Part shown: positions 55,736 to 64,000 of the stretch, in pieces
How the letters are laid out: every line of letters starts with the position of its first letter
Numbering within the stretch: position 1 is the stretch's first letter
Assembly: GCA_015501595.1 (NCBI GenBank)
Contig: JADNRX010000051.1
Coordinates: forward strand, 149,271-213,270
Length of the DNA: 64,000 bases
From: Hymenopellis radicata
Taxonomy: Eukaryota; Basidiomycota; Agaricomycetes; Agaricales; Physalacriaceae
Direction of reading: 5' to 3'
The notes under the pieces: model-generated
Told to the model about the DNA's origin: nothing
Databases searched by the model: none
What the model saw: only the letters and a program-made list of their open reading frames with translations
Program-made: the position numbers and the translations under genes

Positions 55736-58193
55736 CTAATCGACGTCCATCTCACTCGGTCCAGGCGCCTCATCCTCCTCCTTCTTCGGAGGCTCCTCCT
55801 GCTTCTGCGGCGTCTCCTGGCCAGTCTTGGGCGTCTGCGTCCCGCTCGACGGCGGCACAGGCGCACGGGGCTTCGGCTTGGTCAGAATCGGCGTCGCAAA
55901 GTAAATCACCTCGTCCCGCTTCTTGCTGATCTCAGCCGTAGTCAAAACAGGATCCACGTTCTTCGGGCGCTCGCTCTGTCGCACCGTCTGGTCCTCGAGC
56001 CATTTCTGCACGGTGGCCACCTTTTCGACGACGCTCTGGAGATCCTTCTCGTCGATGTGGCTGAACTTGTCGTCGCCCGAGGTGGCCTGCGACATGTACG
56101 AGTTGAGCGTCTCGCGCAGCTGCGCGATGGTGCGCTGGCGCTCCTCAGCCTCTCGCCAGCGGAAGGTAATGGGGTCGCCGAGGACTTTGAGCCCGTCGAG
56201 ACGAGCGACGTAGGCAGATTTTTTGGCGTCCTCACCCTCCTCCGAGTAAAGCCAGTCCTCCGCCTCCTGCAGAGCGACCAAGAGCTTTTCCTTCTCCTCC
56301 GCCTGCACGTAGTGAGCGTAACGATCGTCGAGCTTGCCACGGGTATCGTAAACGTATTCCTCCAGGGCGTTCTTGCGGTCCTGCACACAATTTCTTTAGA
56401 AAACATCAAAACAACGTAGTAAACACATTTACCTCGGTATCCATAACGAGCTTGTCGCTCTCGTGCATCTGACCCTCGAGCTCCTTGTACTTTTCGACAA
56501 TGCTCTTGTCAAGACTGGCAGTGCCCGCAAAGAAAGGCACATCGATCTTCCTGATGACCTTTTTCTTCTTGGGCGGCGCACCCTCAGGAGCATCGACATC
56601 CATAGCGGCAGGCTCCTCCTTCTCGATGGTCTCCTCGACGTAGGCAGCCTCAAACGAAAGGATACCGTGCGCGTTCAGCCGCGTCTTCAGCTTCACGCAG
56701 GTAGAGTCGCCGGTGGTCGTTGGCGGGATCTCCTTGGCAGAGAAACGGCCAATCCACGGGTTAATACCACCGGGAAGGTTTTCTGGCTCCGCGTAGGACG
56801 CTTCAATGTCGAATGGCTCCTTGCGGTAGAAGGAGAGGATCTTGGTCGATGGGAGAGGGTTACCTGTGGGGAAGACCAGGAGCTCGGTGTCATCTGGCTC
56901 GGCAGGGTTGACGTCCCAGGTCATCTTGATGGGGTATGTGGCGATATCGGTAAAGTTGAAGTCACGGACACGGAACACGGGGGAAAGTTTCGCGCAGGCA
57001 AAAGTCGCGCCACGGGCGACGGCCTCGTCCTGGTTAAGGGTAGTGGAAAGCTGCTTGTCGGGGAACGCAGTCTGGATCTTGGAGCGCACCGCGGGGATCC
57101 GAGTAGACCCACCAATGAGCTCAATCGCGTCAATCTGGTCAAGGGTCAAGCCAGACTCGGCGACCGCGCGCTCGAGGGGAGCGGGAATACGTTCCAGGAC
57201 GTCGGCAATAAGGCCCTCGTACTCCTCGCGGGTAAGCTTGGAGGCGGCATCGATGTCGTTCATGATAGACTCGATGTTAAGTGGAGCCTCCGCATTGGCA
57301 GAAAGCACCTTTTTGAGGCGCTCGCAGCCGGCGGTGAGACGGAAGGTGGCCTTGGGATTGGACAAGACATCAATCTTGTACTTTGCCTTGAACTCCTCTG
57401 AAAAGTGCTTGACAAGAGCGTAATCAATGTCCCGACCACCAAGATTTCGGTCGAACGCGGTGCTCTTGACGGTAAGCTGGCCCTTGGAGAAGGCGACGAC
57501 AGCACAGGATAGGGAGGAGTGACCGACGTCGACGAAGACGACGTTGCGAGGAGGCGCTTCTGGCTCGGGGAGGTCGGATTTTGTGATACCGTACCCGAGA
57601 GCAGCGGCTGTGGTATCGTTGATGAGGCGGAGGACTGTGAGACCGGCAATGGAAGCGGCGTCCATCACTGCTCGTCGCTGGATGTCGGTGTACCATCCGG
57701 GAACAGCGATGACAATATCTGTTACGCCATTCTTGAGCTCGTTGGCCGCGATGTCGCGTAGCTTGGCGAGATACATCGCGACAAGCTGTGTAGCAGAGAA
57801 AGTTTGGGGTTCGCCGACATAGTTAACCTGCAAAAAATCAGTTTCTGCTCATTTTGACAGCACAACAGCTTACCTCGACACCAACCGAGCCCTGGACGTC
57901 GACAAGAGTGGCGTTGATAAATTTCTTTTCAACATCTTGCACTTCTGGGTCCGATAGTGTTCGCCCAACAAGACGCTTCAAGGATCCGATGGTATTGCGG
58001 AAATTTGACGTTTCCTGAGTTTTCGCCGCTTCACCAATAGCTCGCTGTTTTGGCCCAAATGCCACCAAAGATCTACAGATGCTTCAGCACGACGATGACA
58101 GCAAAAAAAAATGGTAGCGACGCACGGTGTGGCCCGATTAGATGTCTCGTTTACGATGCCGCCATCTCCCAGCGCGCTGAGGACATCCGCCAT
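55736..58193 (-). CDS. SSE1: Hsp110/Sse1-type Hsp70 co-chaperone, unit 2 copy; atypical N-terminus
   Basis: Four exons (58,126-58,193, 57,874-58,072, 56,433-57,827, 55,736-56,380) join in frame to 768 residues; introns are 46-53 nt. The nucleotide-binding domain has IVNETSNRATPSLVAFGPKQ, NDTTAAALGYGI, VFVDVGHSS, IGGSTRIP and LNQDEAVARGA. The substrate-binding part with an acidic/Lys loop (KKKKVIRKIDVPFF) and the extended C-terminus ending PSEMDVD are typical of fungal Sse1. Sse1 is a cytosolic nucleotide-exchange factor and holdase for Hsp70. Odd: the first codons read MADVLSALGDGG, and the family's starting segment with the GIDFGT-type phosphate loop (about 20 residues) is absent. Upstream is a minisatellite, not an exon. 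ATP binding would be affected unless a distant exon exists. Confidence 0.8.
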
Positions 58194-59744
58194 CTCGACA
58201 CCATCTATTCCTCTCCACTTCGCCTACATCTCCCATACTCCATCCATCCCAAGCGTGCAGGTGGTAGATCGAGTTGAGGTCGCGGTTGGTGAAGCGTTGG
58301 ATGGTGTGGGATGTGTCGTGTGTGGCTCTTCGGGAGGCGTCTTATGGTGGATGGTGGTGGCTCTTCGTCCTCGCATCTTCACGGATGGTGGATGCTCTTC
58401 GCGTCTCCACGGATGGCGGTGGCTCTTCGTCTTCGCATCTTCACGGATGGTGGAGGCGCTTCTTCACGGATGGCGGAGATGCTGATGGTGAGATAACGCG
58501 CGCGCTGTGGCTGTGTGTTTTCGTCCCTCGACTTGCCTCTTCTGGCTGCCGTTCGTGTCCCGTTCTGCGGCTTGAGATGCCGGAGTTTGGTACTTTGCAA
58601 TGCCAACCGTGAGTTTGAAAAAAACACGTCTAGTCCAGCGTTGTTTTTCATAATTTTGACAATAGTTTCTTCTCCCGAAGGACTCGTGGATTGCGCAAAA
58701 GAGTACGGACGTTACAGGGTATACTACGAAGAGTCGTGACCGGGTGTACCGTACGTAGGGAATAAAAAAAGAAATGTCGCCGGTACCACTGTGCCATGCA
58801 CACTGTGCAGTGCCGGTGGTCGCGACATTCATTCAAGCACGCTCAGACCACCATAGCCACACAGTCCACAAGGGGTCATCACCGTGGTACCGGACTAGAG
58901 GCGTGGTAGAGCAAACCTGGCAGCGTAAGGGGAAGAAGGAAAGGTGGGTCATAGACAGACGAAAATACCACTGGTCTTTATACTCCTCACAATTATGGTT
59001 TGTTATAGTGGGCGGCGTCTGGGCCCAGATACGAAGCGAGTGACTCCTGCGCGCTCCGTCGCATCAAAACCAGGTTGCGTGGCGAAAGTCAGGCAGTGTG
59101 GCAAACATTACAGTCTATTCGCTCCCGTGGTGCTATTCGACGCGGCTTGTTAATAGGATTCGATACATATAGACATTGCCGCATTGTAATGCCTATGAAC
59201 TTGTGTAGAGCTAGAAACAAGTGCATGCTATTAGCCGCCATTCGTAATCAAGTTCTACGGCTGCAGGGCGACATTTGCTACTGATGCAACGAATATTGAA
59301 GGCAACACACCTGTGAATGATAGATTCGTTCGCAAGGCTTGAACTTGTGCATTTAGACGACTACAAGTTGACGTGAATGCGGATTTAAAGTCACAGACAG
59401 GAAATTCACCTTCACAAGATAAGTCTACGCCACGGAACCAAATGACAAGTTCAATGCGTGCGTCGGAAGGAAACCAAGCCAACGATCGGGCCCCAATTAC
59501 ACACGGAAAGATACTTCCGGCGGGGACCTGAATTCAGTCTGTGAACGAAGGTCAGACTAACCTCCCCATTCATACTTTCCCTCTTACCGTCACTTTCGCT
59601 GACACCGTCGCCCCCAGAAACAACGAAATTTCGTGGTACACTCCCCTCCATGCTCACCTCGCTCATCTGCTAAAGATACATCTCCTTAGCGCGGAGTCAC
59701 GTCGGCGACAAGACGGGTAAGTTCACCTCGACGTTGTCATCATT
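58194..59744. other. Gene-free stretch, unit 2
   Basis: Copy of 45,611-47,160, with the minisatellite at about 58,333-58,488 and the AATGTCGC...GCGACATT palindrome near 58,772-58,829. No gene seen. Confidence 0.45.
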
Positions 59745-62205
59745 TTGGAGCTAAAATGTCAACAGCTGGTGTCGTTTGTAGAGGAGAAGGTCCCAGCGCA
59801 CCGCTCGTATACTGCAATTCACAGTCTCTACGCGGCTGCCAACGCCGGAGGGCAGGAAGCGTCTCGTGGCGACTCCTGGAGTGGCGTTAATCGGTGTACT
59901 CGCCCAGTTTGTCGAGATCCGGTGTCAGAATTTGGAGAGGGTCGGAGAAGTCGGTACAAGGTGCGTAACATTGTCCATGTGGTTCTCCATCGAGTTCTAA
60001 CAGTCCTAAAGGTCGTAGCCGCTCACAACTTGAGATTCGGGGTCAGAATATTCCAAAGACACCAAGCCGCAGAGGACGAGAAGATGGCGCCAACATCGTC
60101 AATACCAGATACCCGTCACGAAGGAGACACGCTCAATTTGTCGAGAACCGGGTTTAAATTTCCAAGGGAGGAAACATGAAGCGAGGCGGTACGAGGTGCG
60201 TAAGAGCATTCAGCCCCATTCGAGAAAACCAACACACGAGGACCCACAGACCCCATCAAACGTCCAAAGGAGCCGAATATCCGACGAGGAAAGGGTCGGA
60301 TTCCAGAGACGCCGCATCACGCACATGAAGGGAGGAGCAAGAACATGTCGATCGTGTTCAGCCAAATGCGGCAGTTCACGCTTGGCTTCTGACCGTCACC
60401 ACCTTGAGCCTCAAGTTTGTTTCCTTGCTCCATCAATGCGTTGGCGCCTTCGGCGCCTCTGGGAACGACAAAATCCTGGATAATCAGCCTTGGATTGCGA
60501 ACAACGGAGCGGTGGAATAGGACCAGCGTTAATGGCCTCGCCGGCCAGGCTTGGATTCCCGCAAAAAGTGCGTTTTTTTCGCTGTTTTTTCGCGTTACCT
60601 TTCGCTCATTTCGATGTCAGATTTGCTTTGAATATGTGCGTGATTTGTGAAGTTTCTTTCCCGCGCTGGTGCTAATTCAACAAAGTGCATACAGATGGCC
60701 CGCGGTGGCTTCGCCACCGCCTCGAGTAGGCGTCTACATCCAAGGAAAACGACCTCGTTCCCATGGAAACCGAGGCTTTGATCTAGAGCAGGCGTGGATG
60801 TCCTCGCCGGACCGGCTTTTGGTCCAGGCGAAAAGGTGCGTGTTTTGCGCCCATTGTGATGTTTCATTTCTAACTACATTTCATTAGATCTACATCTGGC
60901 GCCATCAAGTAAGGTACGTTTCACTCCGTATTTCGCGATATTCTTCATCTCACCACTTGCCATTAGTCGAGGCGGCTTCGCCGCCTCCTCGCACGTTCAA
61001 AGAACTCAAGGAACATCACCTCGTCTTGGGAACACGCCAATTTGCGAATCTTATGGCGTATGTTGGCCTCGCCGGCCCGGCTTTTTTTTCTGGGGAAAAG
61101 GTCCTAATCTTTGCTTTGGATTTCACGTCCATTTCTAACTTGGTTCCATTAGTTCAACCGCGGAATTACACTCAAATGGAGCGCAGATTCCTTCTCTACG
61201 GACAATTCGTTACCCTTGATGGCGATCTGGATCTTGGTGGGCTCGGGTTTACGGACGGATTGGGACGCGCTTGGGCGGCGAACTTTTCAAGGTACGTTTG
61301 TTACCTTGTTCTTCTTCAATTTCGGGACTAATCGTTATTTCAGTGTTACAATATTGCGTTGTACGCAGTGAACAGCGGCGCTGCCGCCGCTGCGCTCGCG
61401 CTCCGAGCTTTTCACTGCTCGGATAACGACGTCTGTCTAATAGTCTGCGCCACACTTCGACTTTCGACTCGAGGCTCGCACCACCAGGACGCCCCTACCC
61501 ACGAGTCGTTAACATTAGGGAACACCACCTCCATCTTGTCTGCATCACGTCCCCGTCACTGCGCTCTCGCTAGACTGTCTCAATCCATCTAGAACACCTC
61601 GAATTGCAACATCAACGTACCCCCGACCAGTCGTCGACTAAATCCACTCGCTGATGGCGATCTGGATCTGTCGGAGCTCGGTTTTATGGACACTTTGGGA
61701 CACGTTGGCGACCGACTTGGTCCTGGGTACGTGATGCTACCCTACCATGCTTCCTGGACTGACGATTTATTGCAGCACCTCTAATTCGCTTAATGCGCAG
61801 TGAGCACCGGCGCTGCTGCCAATTCGCTCACGCTGCGAGCTTCTCGCTGCTGAGATACCACCATATCCCGGAACACCCAGAACCTGCAATTCCAACACGG
61901 ACCTACGCTCATACGCCCAGCCCGTGGGTACGTTCACCCGCTGATGGCGATTTGGATCTGGCGGAGCTCGGGTTTATGGACGCTTTCGGACATGGTGGTG
62001 ACCAAATTGGTCTTGGGTACGTTATTGTGTTCTGTCGCGCTTATTGAACTGATGTCTTATTACAGTACCTGAAATGCTATGGATACACAGTGAGCAGCTG
62101 CGCCTCTGTCGCTGCGCTCGCGCTGCGAGTTCCTTACAGCTCGGATAACAACGGTTCTGGATATTCCGCGCCACAGTTCACTTCCACCTTCGGACGGCTT
62201 CGACG
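59745..62205 (+). repeat. Modular tract, unit 2 copy
   Basis: Copy of 47,151-49,620, including the three hairpin modules (hairpins at about 60,443, 60,704 and 60,969) and the three GATGGCGAT modules. Here the first exon-like piece is open (LVSFVEEKVPAHRSYTAIHS onward for 65 codons), unlike unit 1. Confidence 0.55.
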
Positions 62206-62238
62206 TTGGACCTCTCCTTGTACAACACGAGTCTGCAC

Positions 62239-62508
62239 TCACGGGCGACGTGCCTCTGCTTCGCTTAGAGGATGGCGACGTTGACGACGGGCTATGTTCA
62301 TTTCGGTTTCGCCCTTCTGCATTTGATCATTTTCTCGGAGATAACTCTTGTGTAGCTCGTATCCACGGCGTATTAATTTCGCCGTGATTCGCTGCCCTTT
62401 GATATCAATCTCGACTCTGTGGGGATGTGTTTCGGCTTGGAGGACTATTCTGGCGGGGGACGGAGAGCGCGCGCCGGGGCATTTCGTGCGCACTAGAATA
62501 CTGTGCAT
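62239..62508 (-). CDS. Small unrecognised reading frame, unit 2
   Basis: Same sequence as 49,713-49,922 but one extra T in the TTTCGG run lengthens it by about 20 residues. Family unknown. Confidence 0.3.
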   Translation of the reverse strand: MHSILVRTKCPGARSPSPARIVLQAETHPHRVEIDIKGQRITAKLIRRGYELHKSYLRENDQMQKGETEMNIARRQRRHPLSEAEARRP

Positions 62509-62833
62509 TTCATGTAGATCTAGATATACGTGTCGTTGATACTGTCTGAATGAAAATCTAGTTGTCTAAATCTCTTCTGAATGAAACTACGTACGTTGAC
62601 TAGAATAGCATTACTTAGGAAGACTAAAACTATGTATATCGCAATCTACGCTTCAATAGAGCTCTGTACAGGTGTCTAAATGCTCTGTAGAGCATAGTAC
62701 AGATACTGTTAAAACCTGGTAAACACCCCAAGTCGGACTAAAACACAAACGAGGAGATAACCCACCTGTTGAAGGTTACGGAGAAGTCTATATTCCCGAA
62801 ACATCCAACGAAGACTCCTTGAGATGACGCGAT

Positions 62834-63280
62834 CTAGCGGCCCCAAAAACCATTCGTGATCGATAGAATGGACCTAGAAGATGATGTCCGTCGGGTCGCC
62901 AAGTTGATTTCAAGCAGCCAATGAAAAGTATTTCCTCCGCTTGCTGAGCGGGTATCCCATGTCATGTCAATGTTCCAGGCGTTCAATCGGCTCGGAATTA
63001 GCGGTAAAACATCGGCGTTGAATGGTGCCATGCGGGCATGGTATCCCCAAGTGATCGGCATCCCTTGAAGTCGAACCACAACATGTCCGATTCCAAGACG
63101 CTTACAGAAACTCACCTTCGTGCCCTCCCACTCTCTCCGACCTCCAGGCGACCTGAATTTACCTGGATGTCTGGTCTTCAGGTTACGTAAAGCGAATTCC
63201 GATGGTCTTTGAGGCCGCGAACGCGTTGTGAAGACGACTTTTCGCGTCAAGACGCTCAGCGAGCCGTCTGGACCCTGCAC
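62834..63280 (-). CDS. Unrecognised 148-aa reading frame, unit 2
   Basis: Continuous minus reading from ATG at 63,278-63,280 (MQGPDGSLSVLTRKVVF). A possible intron GTGAGT...CAAG near 63,066-63,116 lies inside but is not needed for an open frame. In unit 1 the frame is broken by small changes. It has no recognised motif and may be chance. Confidence 0.25.
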   Translation of the reverse strand: MQGPDGSLSVLTRKVVFTTRSRPQRPSEFALRNLKTRHPGKFRSPGGRREWEGTKVSFCKRLGIGHVVVRLQGMPITWGYHARMAPFNADVLPLIPSRLNAWNIDMTWDTRSASGGNTFHWLLEINLATRRTSSSRSILSITNGFWGR

Positions 63281-64000
63281 ATCGATAGCACGAGGATCTC
63301 CTGGACCCTATGACGCGTCAACAATCTTATCTTGTCTATCTCGGATGTGGGGAAATGACGCCAGCGGTCGTCTTCCTCCTCCGTCCCTCCGACACTTTTG
63401 GTGAAAAGTCGTTTCCGTTTGTTTCTATTCAATCTGACGACTCGAATAGGTGTATATACATTGAATATACTGTCTGCAGGTGTTGACTTGCCCTCTAAAC
63501 TAATTCAATTCAACGTTAGACGCGATTCGCCTGTGTGCAGAAATGGTTCGTACCTTTACCGCGTTTCAACGGGCTTCATTTCGCGCTGACTCATATCACA
63601 TGTTAATAGAACGTAACCAGAGACTTTCGCCGTTCCCAGAATGGTCTAATTAGGAACGCGAAGCGTTGCGCTTGTCCGGCTGAAGAAGACCAAGCTGGAA
63701 GTTTTCAGTATCGCCGAGTCCAGACGCCGTTCTATTACTCCCATCAGATCATCAGGTAGGCCCTGCACCTAACTCCAGCATTTTGATCCCTGGAGGATTG
63801 TGTCGAGGACGGGAAAGTCGATACGGTGCGTTCTGGAGGACAAGGTAAGTTCCATTTGTCTTGTGTCCTCCTTCTTCCTCGAGTCCGACTATGTATAATT
63901 TCAGACTTTATGTTTCTTGGTTTTACTCGTTCTGGATCTCGCGCGCTCAGGGCAAGGAATCAACAGCTAGCGAGATTGTGTGGCGGCACGATATGCGCCC

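Larger units (their letters stand above)
54532..64000. repeat. Tandem duplication, unit 2 (continues past window)
   Basis: Near-identical to 41,978-51,420. Differences are mainly one-base homopolymer changes plus a 9-bp insertion in the first zinc-finger intron. A few substitutions cluster near 61,627-61,650. Confidence 0.85.

Overview
The window looks like nuclear DNA of a mushroom-forming basidiomycete (Agaricomycetes). Genes are split by many short GT-AG introns (about 44-64 nt). The recognisable families are ones that expand in this class: F-box/LRR-like proteins, multipass membrane proteins, and a retroelement with reverse transcriptase, RNase H and tyrosine recombinase. There is no bacterial-style gene packing.

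Layout. 0.2-5.3 kb holds two well-supported minus-strand genes: a 10-exon gene for an 830-residue protein of unknown function and a small 4-exon cysteine-rich gene. 5.3-11.3 kb is gene-poor, with low-order repeats and relics. 11.3-28.2 kb is an F-box neighbourhood: four related plus-strand copies (11.3, 13.6, 15.4 and 25.1 kb, most with frame breaks), a minus-strand F-box gene (19.2-20.1 kb), a membrane-protein gene with an in-frame stop (23.9 kb) and a fifth plus-strand F-box/LRR gene from 26.5 kb. That last gene is split near its 3' end by a 4.4-kb head-to-tail dimer of an unidentified element; its last codons and stop lie beyond the dimer at 32.65-32.68 kb. 32.7-39.6 kb is a 3'-truncated DIRS/Ngaro-like retroelement (gag, zinc knuckle, RT, RNase H, tyrosine recombinase). 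Its RT is interrupted by a second dimeric insertion with 5-bp target duplication and by a 255-bp TA-flanked MITE. 39.6-40.5 kb is a 4-exon gene of unknown function.

41.1-64 kb is dominated by a recent tandem duplication with a period of about 12.58 kb (unit 1 about 41.98-54.53 kb, unit 2 from 54.53 kb to beyond the window). Each unit carries the 5' part of a C2H2 zinc-finger gene, an Hsp110/Sse1-type chaperone gene lacking the usual N-terminal ATP-binding loop, and a 7-kb tract of diverged exon-like modules with splice signals and hairpins but no long reading frame. The two units differ mostly by one-base changes in homopolymer runs. Some of the broken frames here may therefore be base-calling errors rather than true pseudogenes.

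No functional operon-like system is evident. The clearest biology is serial insertion of dimeric elements whose removal restores host frames, local amplification of F-box genes, and the duplicated modular tract.
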